From: Pseudomonas fluorescens
Lineage (GTDB): Bacteria; Pseudomonadota; Gammaproteobacteria; Pseudomonadales; Pseudomonadaceae
Length of the DNA: 64,000 nt
Direction: 5' to 3'
Assembly: GCF_001648775.1 (NCBI RefSeq)
Contig: NZ_LVEJ01000037.1
Location: 61,426 to 125,425 of the forward strand
This document shows, piece after piece, positions 50,551 through 59,506 of the stretch. A program made the translations under genes and the position numbers. Each line of letters opens with the position of its first letter. Positions within the stretch are counted from its first letter, which is position 1. The notes below the pieces were generated by a model, which did not search any database, had not been told where the DNA came from, and saw only the letters and a list, made by a program, of their open reading frames with translations.

Positions 50551-50937
50551 TTATTGCGCAAAGCTCTGCAAATACGCCAACAGGTTGTCGAGTTTTTCCT
50601 CGTCGCTGAGCCCCCAGAAAATCATCCGCGTGCCCGGCACCACGCCTTTCGGGTCCTTGAGGTACGCCGTCAGTGTGTCCCGGTCCCAGGTCACGCCGGA
50701 GTTTTTCATTGCATCGGAATACACGTAGTTCGCCGAGGTGCCCGCCTTGCGCCCCATGATGCCGTTGAGTTGCGGGCCGAATCCCGGACGGGCGGACTCG
50801 CCGACCTGATGGCAGCCACCGCACAAGCGCGGGAAGATTTTTGCCCCGGCCTCGGGGTCGCCGGCGGCGTCGGCGGTTGTGCTGAACAGGCCGGCGGTGA
50901 AGATCAGAGTGAGCGTCAGGGCAACGGTGTTTTTCAT
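50551..50937 (-). CDS. Exported class I c-type cytochrome
   Basis: A 128-residue protein with a signal peptide (about 24 residues, ending ADA) and one heme site: Cys39-x2-Cys42-His43 (LCGGCH). The axial Met lies in PGTRMIFWGLSDEEKLDNLLAYLQ. This is a small mitochondrial-type soluble cytochrome c that would carry electrons in the periplasm. The start at 50937 opens the signal peptide. No redox partner gene is adjacent. Confidence 0.93.
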   Translation of the reverse strand: MKNTVALTLTLIFTAGLFSTTADAAGDPEAGAKIFPRLCGGCHQVGESARPGFGPQLNGIMGRKAGTSANYVYSDAMKNSGVTWDRDTLTAYLKDPKGVVPGTRMIFWGLSDEEKLDNLLAYLQSFAQ

Positions 50938-51024
50938 CGGGCAATCCAAAGCAATGTCGTGCAAAGGTGGCAAGGCTACCATTTGTGGCGAGGCCGCTTG
51001 TGCTCGCGCCGCCGGGGTCGGTTT

Positions 51025-52356
51025 TTACAGGTAAGCGGCAATGACTTTTCTGACCGTGGTCAGTGCTTGACGTAACACGTCCAGCTCCACCGAGCCCAGC
51101 GCCAGACGAATCGCATGCGGCACATGCGCCGACACTGAAAACGGCTCGGCCGTGGTCACCGAAATCTGTTCGTGCATCAATTCCATGACGATGTGATCGG
51201 CACGCACATCTTCCGGCAACGGCAGCCACACAAAGTACGAGGACGGATGACCGATGCAGGGCAAGCCTTGCAACAACTCGGCGGCCAAGGCCTGACGGGC
51301 TCTGGCGTCATTGCGTTTTTGCTCTTCAAGCAGGATCACCGTGCCGTCGTCGAGCCAGCCGCAGGCCATCGCGGTCATCACCCCCGGTGTGTTCCAGGTG
51401 GTGGCGCGGATGATCCGTTCCAGCGCCGGCACGGTTTCGAGCGGCGCGGCAATGAAGCCGACGCGCAGGCCAGTGGCGATGTTTTTCGACAGCCCTGAGA
51501 CGTACACCGTGCGCTCGGGTGCCATGTCGATCAGCGTTCGCGGCGGGTTGTCCACCAGAAAGGCGTAGGCCGCGTCCTCAATGATCGTCAGATCATGCCG
51601 GCGGGCGATCGCCACCAGTTGTTCGCGCTGTTCAATCGGCATGACCCAACCCAGCGGATTGTGCAAGGTCGGCATGCTATACACGGCACGTACCGAGCGG
51701 CTGCGGCAGAGTTTTTCCAGCGCCGCAAGGTCCGGCCCGTGTTCATGGACCGGGATCGCCACCACCTCCAGATGCAGTGCTTCGGCCAGCACCTTGAAAC
51801 CGGAATAGGTCAGCGCATCCGCTGCGATCACATCGCCGGGTTTGAGCAGCGCCATCAACGTCACCGCCAGGCCCTGCTGCGCGCCGTTGACGATCAACAC
51901 TTGTCCGGCGTCGACGCTCACTCCTCGGCTCAGCAGGTGCCGCGCCACCGAAGCGCGTTCGTGCTGGCGACCGGCGTGCGGCTGATAACGCAGCAATGCC
52001 TCAAGGTCGCCGGACAGAGCCAACTGGCGCAACGCCGTGCGCAACAGTTCGGCCTGACCGGGCAGCGACGGGTAGTTGAAGTTGAGGTCGACCATGCCGA
52101 CCGCCACGTCCTTCTGATCGATGCCCTGCGCCGGTGACAACGCGGTTTCGCGCACGAAGGTGCCGCGTCCGGTTTCGCCGCTGACCAGGCCCATCGCCTC
52201 CAGCTCGGCGTACACCCGCGAGGCGGTGACCAGCGCCAGACCTGCACTGGCCGCCAGTTCACGGTGGGTCGGCAAGCGTGTGCCCGGCGCCAATCGGCCC
52301 GCGCGAATGTCCGCCGCGTAAGCATCCACCAGAGTCTTGTAGCGAGCGCGTGGCAT
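51025..52356 (-). CDS. MocR-type regulator (GntR HTH fused to aminotransferase-like domain)
   Basis: A 443-residue fusion. Residues 1-75 form a GntR winged helix (YKTLVDAYAADIRAGRLAPGTRLPTHRELAASAGLALVTASRVYAELEAMGLV). The rest is a class I aminotransferase-like domain with the PLP Lys in YVSGLSKNIATGLRVGF and an Asp/Tyr PLP-binding set. MocR proteins bind PLP-amino acid adducts to control transcription. The ATG at 52356 is used. It is divergent from a DMT-type exporter gene 91 bp away, its probable target. Confidence 0.92.
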   Translation of the reverse strand: MPRARYKTLVDAYAADIRAGRLAPGTRLPTHRELAASAGLALVTASRVYAELEAMGLVSGETGRGTFVRETALSPAQGIDQKDVAVGMVDLNFNYPSLPGQAELLRTALRQLALSGDLEALLRYQPHAGRQHERASVARHLLSRGVSVDAGQVLIVNGAQQGLAVTLMALLKPGDVIAADALTYSGFKVLAEALHLEVVAIPVHEHGPDLAALEKLCRSRSVRAVYSMPTLHNPLGWVMPIEQREQLVAIARRHDLTIIEDAAYAFLVDNPPRTLIDMAPERTVYVSGLSKNIATGLRVGFIAAPLETVPALERIIRATTWNTPGVMTAMACGWLDDGTVILLEEQKRNDARARQALAAELLQGLPCIGHPSSYFVWLPLPEDVRADHIVMELMHEQISVTTAEPFSVSAHVPHAIRLALGSVELDVLRQALTTVRKVIAAYL

Positions 52357-52447
52357 GTCGAGATGTATCCATGACAATTTTTTGATTGTGCTGATTCTCA
52401 GTCCTAGGATGCGTGCAACGCAACCCCACTTCTGAGCGCAACTTGGT

Positions 52448-53341
52448 ATGCAACGAACCTCGAATCTGAGCGACCCGGCCATGGAAAAAACCAGCGGCTG
52501 GATCAATGGCTTTATCGGTGTGGTGATCTTCAGCGGCTCACTGCCGGCCACGCGCCTGGCGGTGCTGGAGTTCGACCCGGTGTTTCTCACGGTGGCGCGC
52601 GCGACCATCGCCGGGCTGTGCGCAGTGGCGCTGTTGTGGCTGTTTCGCGAACGCCGCCCGGCGCGTCGGCAGTGGTGGTCGCTGGTGATCGTCGCGCTCG
52701 GTGTGGTGCTCGGTTTTCCGTTGCTGACCGCGCTGGCGCTGCAACACGTGACGTCGGCGCATTCGATTGTGTTTGTCGGGTTGCTGCCGCTGGCCACGGC
52801 GATTTTCGGCGTACTGCGTGGCGGTGAACGACCGCGTCCGGTGTTCTGGATCTTCTCGATTCTCGGTAGCGCACTGGTGGTTGGCTTCGCCTTGTCGCAA
52901 GGTTTGAGTGCCTCGCCGACCGGTGATCTGCTGATGCTCGCGGCGATTCTGGCCTGCGGTCTCGGTTATGCCGAAGGCGCAAAACTGTCGCGCACCCTCG
53001 GTGGCTGGCAGGTGATCTGCTGGGCGCTGGTGTTGTCGCTGCCGGCGATGGTGCTGCTGAGTCTGTGGCTGGCGCCCGCGGCGGTCAGCACCATCAGCCT
53101 GTCCGCGTGGTTGTGCCTGGGTTACGTCTCGCTGTTCAGCATGTTGATCGGTTTTGTGTTCTGGTATCGCGGCCTCGCTCAGGGCGGTATCGCGGCGGTC
53201 GGTCAGTTGCAGTTGCTGCAACCGTTTTTCGGTTTGGCCCTGGCCGCGACATTGCTGCACGAACACGTCAGCGCCGGCATGCTGGCCGTGACATTGGGCG
53301 TCATCGGCTGTGTCGCCGGGGCGAAGAAATTCGCCAGATAA
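52448..53341 (+). CDS. DMT-superfamily (EamA) transporter
   Basis: A 297-residue membrane protein with ten transmembrane segments in two EamA repeats, for example GFIGVVIFSGSLPATRLAVLEFDPVFLTVARATIAG and GYVSLFSMLIGFVFWYRGLAQGGIAAVGQLQLLQPFFGLALA. Such proteins export amino acids or other metabolites. The start at 52448 is used; a Met 11 codons later is also possible because neither has a strong ribosome binding site. It is divergent from the MocR regulator. Confidence 0.9.
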   Translation: MQRTSNLSDPAMEKTSGWINGFIGVVIFSGSLPATRLAVLEFDPVFLTVARATIAGLCAVALLWLFRERRPARRQWWSLVIVALGVVLGFPLLTALALQHVTSAHSIVFVGLLPLATAIFGVLRGGERPRPVFWIFSILGSALVVGFALSQGLSASPTGDLLMLAAILACGLGYAEGAKLSRTLGGWQVICWALVLSLPAMVLLSLWLAPAAVSTISLSAWLCLGYVSLFSMLIGFVFWYRGLAQGGIAAVGQLQLLQPFFGLALAATLLHEHVSAGMLAVTLGVIGCVAGAKKFAR

Positions 53342-53345
53342 TCCC

Positions 53346-54161
53346 TCAGGAAGCGGCCTTCCATTCGCGCGGACTGAGCCCGGTCTTGCGGCGAAACGCC
53401 CGCGCCAGCGCCGAAGGGTTTTCATAGCCGACCTCTTCGGCGATCAAGGCCATCGGCTTGCCCTCGCGCAGACGTTTCTGCGCGAGGCTGACCCGCCAGC
53501 TCAGCAGATAATCGGCCGGTGTTTGCCCGACAACACGGCGAAACTGCTCGGCAAAACCGGCACGGGACAAGTTGGCCGTGGCCGCCAGTTCGGCCACGCT
53601 CCAGGGTTTTTCCGGTTGTTCGTGCATCACGTTCAAGGCGCGCGACAGGCGCGGATCGGCCAGCCCGGCCATCATCCCCGGCGATTGCTCGCTGCCGCTG
53701 ATGAGGTGGCGCAGCAGCAGAATTACCAGCAATTCGAACAGTCGATCCATCACCGCCACCCGACCGCAATGCGCTTCGAAAGCCTCCTTGAACAGCCACT
53801 CGAGGGTGCCCGTCAGTTCTGGAATGTCCGTGAGTTTCAGCACCAGATAATCCGGTAGCGCCGCCGCCAGGGCATTGCCGGAACCGCCGTCAAAGGTCAG
53901 CGTCGCGCAGACCACTTCGCTGTGCATGGCCTCATCGGCAAACATCCGATGGGGAAAGGGTCGGGGAAAGAAGATCAGCGACGGTTCGCTGAGCCTGATC
54001 TCGCGTTGATTGCCGGATTTAACCAGCAACTCACCGGCCCGCAACAGGTGCACATGCCCGACCGGTTCGTCTTCATGAACCGCGATGCCGCACAACGAGC
54101 CGCTGTGGAAGGTGCCGGCATTGACGCCGAAATGGCTGAGTAGCGTAGACAGGCGATCCAT
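53346..54161 (-). CDS. AraC-family transcriptional regulator (cupin N-terminal domain)
   Basis: A 271-residue protein of the AraC_binding/cupin_6 type: an N-terminal sensing domain (GSLCGIAVHEDEPVGHVHLLRAGELLV) and a C-terminal double HTH (WSVAELAATANLSRAGFAEQFRRVVGQTPADYLLSWRVSLAQKRL ... YENPSALARAFRRKTGLSPREWK). It is 133 bp from the divergent AhpD-like gene, which it probably controls. Confidence 0.9.
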   Translation of the reverse strand: MDRLSTLLSHFGVNAGTFHSGSLCGIAVHEDEPVGHVHLLRAGELLVKSGNQREIRLSEPSLIFFPRPFPHRMFADEAMHSEVVCATLTFDGGSGNALAAALPDYLVLKLTDIPELTGTLEWLFKEAFEAHCGRVAVMDRLFELLVILLLRHLISGSEQSPGMMAGLADPRLSRALNVMHEQPEKPWSVAELAATANLSRAGFAEQFRRVVGQTPADYLLSWRVSLAQKRLREGKPMALIAEEVGYENPSALARAFRRKTGLSPREWKAAS

Positions 54162-54293
54162 GGGTCACTCCGGCAAACATATCTGGACGATCTGCCGCAT
54201 ATCCTCGACGATTTGCCGCCAAAGCGCCAGCCTCGACCCATAACATGGCCTGCATCCCCGGCGCACTTCGCACCGGACTTTCGGAGCATCACC

Positions 54294-54818
54294 ATGAGCC
54301 GCATCCACGCTATCAGCCTCGACACCGCCACCGACGCCAGCCGCCCTGTGCTGGAAGGCGTGAAGAAGAAAATCGGTTTCCTGCCCAACGTCTTCACCAC
54401 ACTGGCCAAGGCCCCGGTGGCCCTGGAAACCTACGTTCAGGCTTCGGCGATCCTCGGCAAAACCTCGCTGAGCGCCAAGGAAAAAGAAGCGGTCTACCTC
54501 GCCACGTCACAGGTCAACGGCTGCGATTACTGCCTGGCGGCGCACACGCTGTTTGCCGGCAAGGCCGGTTTGTCGGCAGAGGATATAGTTGCGGCGCGTC
54601 ACGGTGAGCTCAACGCCTACGCCGCCCTCGCCCGCCAGTTGACCGAGAGTCGCGGCCATTTGAGTGACGAGCAGATCGCCGCGGCCCGCGCTGCCGGTAT
54701 CGACGACGTGAAGATCATTGAAGTGATTGCGCTGGTCGCGGTGCAGAGCCTGACCAACTACCTGAACAATGCGGCGCTGACCGATATCGACTTCCCGGCC
54801 ATCGACAACAGCATCTGA
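54294..54818 (+). CDS. Carboxymuconolactone decarboxylase-family (AhpD-like) protein
   Basis: A 174-residue all-helical protein with the AhpD redox signature Cys77-x2-Cys80-x3-His84 (NGCDYCLAAH) and the later Tyr/Leu-rich helices. Such proteins act as thiol peroxidase partners or alkylhydroperoxide reductants. The ATG at 54294 begins the MSRIHAISLDTATDAS motif common in these proteins. Divergent from an AraC gene; oxidative stress or an aromatic signal could be the cue, but that is not shown by the sequence. Confidence 0.9.
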   Translation: MSRIHAISLDTATDASRPVLEGVKKKIGFLPNVFTTLAKAPVALETYVQASAILGKTSLSAKEKEAVYLATSQVNGCDYCLAAHTLFAGKAGLSAEDIVAARHGELNAYAALARQLTESRGHLSDEQIAAARAAGIDDVKIIEVIALVAVQSLTNYLNNAALTDIDFPAIDNSI

Positions 54819-54833
54819 AATACACAAACCAAT

Positions 54834-54921
54834 GTGGGAGCGAGCCTGCTCGCGAAAGCGTCGGATCAGCCAACATCAATGTTGAATGACCGGCCGCCTT
54901 CGCGAGCAGGCTCGCTCCCAC
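54834..54921. repeat. REPIN, CCT type
   Basis: Inverted REP copies at 54834-54856 and 54899-54921, between convergent genes. It is the only REPIN between about 40 kb and the end of the window. Confidence 0.9.
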
Positions 54922-54927
54922 CCTTAA

Positions 54928-56373
54928 TCAGTGGTGTTCTTCGCCGGCGCGCTTGAGCAGTTTCTTGCAGCGTTCGGACAGATGGAACACCTGCAAATGC
55001 TTGCCCGCCTTGGCGTAGCGTTCACGCAAGGTTTTCAGCGCGGCAATCGCCGAGTAATCGACAAAGCTCAAATGCCGGCAATCCAGCGTCACTTTCGCCG
55101 GATCATTGGCCGGGTCGAATTGGTTGAGAAACGGCGTGGTCGAGGCGAAAAACAACGTACCGTGCAGGCGGTAGAGTTTGCTGCCGTCGGCTTCCAGATG
55201 CTGATCGGCATACAGTTCGCGCGCCTGCTGCCAGGCAAAGTTCAGCGCGGCGATGATGATGCCGCACAGCACCGCCGTGGCCAGATCGGTGAACACGGTG
55301 ATGGTGGTCACGGCAATGATCACCAGCACATCGTTGAGCGGCACTTTGTTGATCACGCGCAACGACGCCCAGGCGAAGGTCTGCTGCGACACCACGAACA
55401 TCACCCCGACCAGCGCCGCCAGCGGAATCCGCTCGATCAGCGGCGACAGAAACAGGATGAACAACAGAATCAGCACGCCGGCCACCACACCGGACAAACG
55501 CCCGCGCCCACCGGAGCTGAGGTTGATCACGGTCTGGCCGATCATCGCGCAACCGCCCATGCCACCGAACGCGCCACTGACCATGTTCGCCGCGCCCAGC
55601 GCCACGCACTCACGATCCGGGTAGCCACGGCTTTCGGTGATTTCATCGGTGAGGTTGAGGGTCAGCAGGGTTTCCAGCAGACCGACCAGCGCCATCAGGA
55701 TTGCGTAAGGCGCAATGATGCGCAGGGTTTCAAAAGTCCATGGGATGTCCGGCAACGCCAGGGTCGGCAGGCCACCGGCAATGTGCGCCATGTCGCCGAG
55801 GGTGCGCGTCGGCAGGCCGAACAGGTAGACCAGCAGACCAACGCCAAGAATCGCCACCAATGCCGGCGGCACTGCGCGGGTCAGGCGCGGCAGGATATAA
55901 ACGATGGCCATGGTCAACAGCACCAGCCCGGTCATCAGGTACAGCGGCGTGCCACTGAGCCACGCTTCACCGCTTTTGAAATGTTCCAGCTGCGCCAGCG
56001 CAATGATGATCGCCAGACCGTTGACGAAGCCGAGCATCACCGGGTGCGGCACCATGCGCACCAGTTTGCCCAAACGCAACAGCCCGAATGCCATCATGAT
56101 CAAACCACCGAGCAGCACCGTCGCCAGCAGGTATTGCACGCCGTGTTGCACCACCAGCGCGACGATGACCACGGCCATCGAGCCCGCCGCTCCGGAGACC
56201 ATGCCCGGCCGGCCGCCGAACAATGCAGTCAACGTACAAATAATGAAGGCGCCGTACAGGCCCATCAGCGGGTTGAGGTGGGCCACCAGCGCAAACGCAA
56301 TGCATTCGGGCAACAGGGCAAACGAGGTGGTGAGTCCGGCCAGGACATCGGCGCGCAGACGAATCGGTTTCAT
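54928..56373 (-). CDS. SulP-family (SLC26) anion transporter with STAS domain
   Basis: A 481-residue membrane protein. The SulP core has about 11-14 helices, with AGLTTSFALLPECIAFALVAHLNPLMGLYGAF at the start and ECVALGAANMVSGAFGGMGGCAMIGQTVINLSSGGRGRLSG in the middle. The C terminus is a STAS domain of about 90 residues (TLDCRHLSFVDYSAIAALKTLRERYAKAGKHLQVFHLSERCKKLL). Bacterial SulP members move sulfate, bicarbonate or dicarboxylates; substrate not evident. Monocistronic. Confidence 0.92.
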   Translation of the reverse strand: MKPIRLRADVLAGLTTSFALLPECIAFALVAHLNPLMGLYGAFIICTLTALFGGRPGMVSGAAGSMAVVIVALVVQHGVQYLLATVLLGGLIMMAFGLLRLGKLVRMVPHPVMLGFVNGLAIIIALAQLEHFKSGEAWLSGTPLYLMTGLVLLTMAIVYILPRLTRAVPPALVAILGVGLLVYLFGLPTRTLGDMAHIAGGLPTLALPDIPWTFETLRIIAPYAILMALVGLLETLLTLNLTDEITESRGYPDRECVALGAANMVSGAFGGMGGCAMIGQTVINLSSGGRGRLSGVVAGVLILLFILFLSPLIERIPLAALVGVMFVVSQQTFAWASLRVINKVPLNDVLVIIAVTTITVFTDLATAVLCGIIIAALNFAWQQARELYADQHLEADGSKLYRLHGTLFFASTTPFLNQFDPANDPAKVTLDCRHLSFVDYSAIAALKTLRERYAKAGKHLQVFHLSERCKKLLKRAGEEHH

Positions 56374-56530
56374 GGTTTACCTGACTGAGCGGCCGACGAG
56401 CGCGGCCGCGAGTGTTCGCAAAAAAGAGGGTGGCGAATGTTACGGAATTGTCGGGGAGCGGGCCAGTGATCGCTGACACTGGTCAATCTGCGCTTTATGC
56501 TGGCGCGCTCCCGTTCCCATTGAGTTCAAC

Positions 56531-56848
56531 ATGTCTGCATTGCTGACCGCCCGTGAAGTTTGCCAGCGTTTGCGCGACGCTGCGCTTGGTGTGCTTGCGT
56601 GCAAAGTCTGCGAGGCGCCAGCCGAAGCGGGACTGATCGCGGTCGATATCGAGGGCTGGTACCTGCTGCTGGATTTTTCCGGGGGGCGGTTACATCACTG
56701 TGAATACGCACGCGATGGCGATGGACAAGAAGGCGCACTGGACAGCTGGCAGCGATATGGCACGGATCCGGTGAGTTTGCTCAGTACCTGGGAACTGGCG
56801 CAGATCGAGCAATTGCTGAGCGCACAGACAAACGAGGTTGCCCAATGA
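56531..56848 (+). CDS. Small protein of unknown function
   Basis: A 105-residue cytoplasmic protein. It has MSALLTAREVCQRLRDAALG, then EAGLIAVDIEGWYLLLDFSGGRLHHCEYA and WQRYGTDPVSLLSTWELAQIEQLLS. It looks like an alpha/beta small domain similar to Pseudomonas proteins annotated only with a DUF number (possibly DUF7693). No partner gene is suggested; the next gene is a lipoprotein 51 bp away on the same strand. Confidence 0.7.
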   Translation: MSALLTAREVCQRLRDAALGVLACKVCEAPAEAGLIAVDIEGWYLLLDFSGGRLHHCEYARDGDGQEGALDSWQRYGTDPVSLLSTWELAQIEQLLSAQTNEVAQ

Positions 56849-56899
56849 TGGCACTCTGCCCATAATTCGCGCCCCTACATTCCCACGCAAGGAACTGCC

Positions 56900-57445
56900 G
56901 TGAACAAGTCTCTGTTGTTGATCCCGATGCTGGCGCTGCTACTGCAAGGTTGTGGCATGACCATGACCCGCTATGAGCCGAGCTACGAAAACGTCCAAAA
57001 GCTCAAGCAGACCCCGCCGCTGCATGCGATCAGCAATCCTCAGGTCACGGCCGAAACCGGTGAAGGCTCACTGTTCGTTCGCGCCAACCCGGTTTACTCG
57101 CCCTCCGGCAGCATCCCGGCACATATTCAGGACGCCATCAGCGAAGAACTGCGCAAGGCCGGCCTGCTTGATCCACAGGCACAGCGTCAGTTGAAAGTGC
57201 GGGTGGTGAAGAACCAACTGTCCGCCGGCATGGGCACTGGCGACGGTGAACTTGCGGCGCGTTTCACCCTGCTCAACGGCAATGACGTGGTGTACGAGGC
57301 GACCAAAAGTGTCACCCGTCAGTGGAGCAGCAGCTTCTTCGGTTTCATTGCGATCCCGAACGCGGTCAATGCTTACAACCCGATGTTGCGTGATCTGCTG
57401 AAAGATCTGTACAGCGATCCGCAGTTCATCCAGGCGCTGAAATGA
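56900..57445 (+). CDS. Lipoprotein of unknown function
   Basis: A 181-residue lipoprotein with lipobox LLQGC (Cys18). The mature part has a domain with SIPAHIQDAISEELRKAGLLDPQAQRQLKVRVVKNQLSAGMGTGDGELAARFTLLNGNDVVYE and SFFGFIAIPNAVNAYNPMLRDLLKDLYSDPQFIQAL, a pattern seen in small outer-membrane lipoproteins of pseudomonads. It faces the 57487 lipoprotein gene and shares a bidirectional terminator with it. Confidence 0.8.
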   Translation: MNKSLLLIPMLALLLQGCGMTMTRYEPSYENVQKLKQTPPLHAISNPQVTAETGEGSLFVRANPVYSPSGSIPAHIQDAISEELRKAGLLDPQAQRQLKVRVVKNQLSAGMGTGDGELAARFTLLNGNDVVYEATKSVTRQWSSSFFGFIAIPNAVNAYNPMLRDLLKDLYSDPQFIQALK

Positions 57446-57450
57446 CCGAC

Positions 57451-57482
57451 AAAAAAAGAGCCGCAATCGCGGCTCTTTTTTT
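57451..57482. terminator. Bidirectional terminator
   Basis: An A-run, stem GAGCCGC, loop AATC, stem GCGGCTC and T-run lie between the two convergent lipoprotein genes. Confidence 0.93.
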
Positions 57483-57486
57483 GCCT

Positions 57487-58122
57487 TCAAGCCCGCGGAG
57501 TGCGGGTTTCGAGAGCCGAGTATTTGAGGCTGTTGTTGTCGATCATCTGCTTGAGCAGCGCGTTGACCTGACGGGTGAACGTGTCATTCACAGCTTCCTT
57601 CGGCGTGTTGGCCATCAGCGGGATGAACCAGATACCAAACCAGGTGCCGACCGCGTCGTGATTGCTGGCGGTGGTCAGGGTCTGGCCTTGCTGGTCGAGA
57701 TTTTCCAGGCTCAAGGTGTACTGATCGGTGCCGTAAGCCGGGATCACCATCATGCTGAAACCGCTGATGAACGCCAGCACCATGGAACCGGCATTGGGCG
57801 GATGGTTGTACATTTTCAGGCGCAGGCTGTAGTCGCCCGGCTGCTTCTGGAATTCATCCAGCGTGACACGGCCGAACAGACCGGAGTCAGTGAGGATCTT
57901 CTGCAGTTGTGGCTTGAGTTGATCGCGCGCTTGCGGCACTTCAACAGCGGAGCCACTTTTCGGCTCGCCCTGATAGAAATCGAAATCGACATAGACGTTT
58001 GGCTTGTTGGCGTAATTGACCATCGACGGCAGTGTCACCGGCGCCACTTCATCTTTGGTAAAACTGGCACAACCGCCCAGCGTCAGTACCAGCCCAAGCG
58101 CCAGAATTTTCCCGAATTGCAT
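57487..58122 (-). CDS. Lipoprotein of unknown function
   Basis: A 211-residue lipoprotein with lipobox LTLGGC (Cys18). The mature domain contains VYVDFDFYQGEPKSGSAVEVPQARDQLKPQLQKILTDSGLFGRVTL and MVLAFISGFSMMVIPAYGTDQYTLSLENLDQQGQ. The pattern of a partly membrane-like stretch within a lipoprotein resembles families of unknown function in pseudomonads. The ATG at 58122 starts the signal peptide. Confidence 0.8.
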   Translation of the reverse strand: MQFGKILALGLVLTLGGCASFTKDEVAPVTLPSMVNYANKPNVYVDFDFYQGEPKSGSAVEVPQARDQLKPQLQKILTDSGLFGRVTLDEFQKQPGDYSLRLKMYNHPPNAGSMVLAFISGFSMMVIPAYGTDQYTLSLENLDQQGQTLTTASNHDAVGTWFGIWFIPLMANTPKEAVNDTFTRQVNALLKQMIDNNSLKYSALETRTPRA

Positions 58123-58251
58123 GATGTCCGTCCCTATGTGAACAAAACCAAATGATGGCAATGCGCCTCTATTGCGGAGGCCGGGCGGATTCTAGAGAGA
58201 GCTGTCGTCGGGCGAAAGCCTGAATTCGGAAAATTAACGAAAAAATTTTGC

Positions 58252-58710
58252 TCAGCCCTGCCGCAAATCGAGAAGGTAGGTGTAATACCCCGAGTCGCGT
58301 ACGTAACCCAGTGACTCGTACAGACGTTGCGCGGTGACGTTATCGGTGGCGGTTTCCAGCACCAGTCCTTTGGCACCCGTCTGCAGGGCAAAGTCCCGCG
58401 CGGTGTTCATCAGCAACCGTCCGACGCCCTGCCCTCGGGCGGCGGGGGCGGTGAACAGGTCGCTGAGCAGCCAGGTGCGGTGGGCGTCGATGGACGAAAA
58501 TGTCGGGTACAACTGGACGAATCCCAACGCGGCACCGCTGTGATCCTGAGCGAGAAAAATCGCAGATTCATTGCCGGCCATGCGTTCGGCGATGAAGGCG
58601 CGTGATTGCTCGAGGTTCGGCGGTTGCTTATAAAAGCCCCGATACGCATCGAACAACTGCGCGACAGCTTCCAGCTGTGCCGAGCTTGCCCGCTCTACCT
58701 GAATGTTCAT
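58252..58710 (-). CDS. GNAT-family N-acetyltransferase
   Basis: A 152-residue single-domain acetyltransferase. The motif A region is WLLSDLFTAPAARGQGVGRLLMNTARDFA (RxxGxG type) and motif B has AQRLYESLGYVRDSGYYTYLL. Substrate unknown; the ATG at 58710 starts the family N terminus (MNIQVERASSAQL). Confidence 0.9.
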   Translation of the reverse strand: MNIQVERASSAQLEAVAQLFDAYRGFYKQPPNLEQSRAFIAERMAGNESAIFLAQDHSGAALGFVQLYPTFSSIDAHRTWLLSDLFTAPAARGQGVGRLLMNTARDFALQTGAKGLVLETATDNVTAQRLYESLGYVRDSGYYTYLLDLRQG

Positions 58711-58854
58711 GTCCCCGCCTCGTTTGCCATTAAATGATCGAACCAGCATAGCGCTGCCCATCGACTTCGCTGGATCGACCGCTATATAGTTTTGTATATT
58801 ACGAAACCAGAATCGTCAGAACCTTGCCATGCCGTCCATTTATTCCGTGTTTCC

Positions 58855-59499
58855 ATGAGCGCCATACGAGTACGCAACGAGCAGTTGATCCTTGCCGCCG
58901 CCAGCGAAGAGTTCGCCGTCAACGGCTTCGACGCCACCCAGACCCGCGACATCGCGGCTCGCGCCGGGGTGCCCAAGGCCAATCTTTATTACTACTTCCA
59001 GACCAAGGAAAACCTCTACGGCAAAGTGCTGCTGGGGTTTGTCGAACCGTTGCTGGAAGCCTCGGCAGTGTTGCGCGAAAGCGATGACCCGCTGATTGGC
59101 TTGCGCGCCTACGTCGCCGCGCGGATTCGCATTGCCCGGGAACATCCAGCGATTGCCAAGGTGTTCAGTGGTGAATTGCTGCTGGGCGGGCGGCAGTTGC
59201 CCGACGAATGTCGCGACCTGCTGCACGCCGAGGCGCGGCGCAACGTCGAGTGTTTGCGCAGCTGGATCGAGCGCGGCTTGCTGGCGCCGGTGGATCCGGA
59301 GCATCTGATGTTGTTCATTTGGTCGGCGACGCGCACCTATACCAACATTGGCTGGCAGATGGGCTGCATCACCGGGCGGCCCGAGCCGCAGGATGAGGAT
59401 TATCAGACCGCGGCGGACACGATTACCCGAATGGTATTGGAGGGCGTGGTGATGGCGCCGCGGGCCGGCGAGATTCGTGGGGTTTTGTTTGCGACGTGA
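58855..59499 (+). CDS. TetR-family regulator with YcdC/RutR-like C-terminal domain
   Basis: A 214-residue repressor. The DNA-binding domain is IRVRNEQLILAAASEEFAVNGFDATQTRDIAARAGVPKANLYYYFQTKENLYGKVLLGF. The rest matches the C-terminal domain of RutR (YcdC-like), including VFSGELLLGGRQLPDECRDLLHAEARRNVECLRSWIERG and WQMGCITGRPEPQDEDYQTA. RutR senses pyrimidines in E. coli, but specificity is not assured here. The start at MSAIRVRNE was chosen; an upstream start would add 21 residues. Confidence 0.87.
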   Translation: MSAIRVRNEQLILAAASEEFAVNGFDATQTRDIAARAGVPKANLYYYFQTKENLYGKVLLGFVEPLLEASAVLRESDDPLIGLRAYVAARIRIAREHPAIAKVFSGELLLGGRQLPDECRDLLHAEARRNVECLRSWIERGLLAPVDPEHLMLFIWSATRTYTNIGWQMGCITGRPEPQDEDYQTAADTITRMVLEGVVMAPRAGEIRGVLFAT

Positions 59500-59506
59500 G
59501 TGCGCC

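Noticed and set aside
51025..52797. 590-codon frame upstream-extended from the MocR gene
   Set aside because: Extra N-terminal residues are in a promoter and opposite the DMT gene; the GntR domain begins at 52356.
1754..54921. Regularly repeated 23-bp palindromes as a possible CRISPR array
   Set aside because: They are dispersed REP pairs between genes, not a spaced array, and no cas gene is seen.
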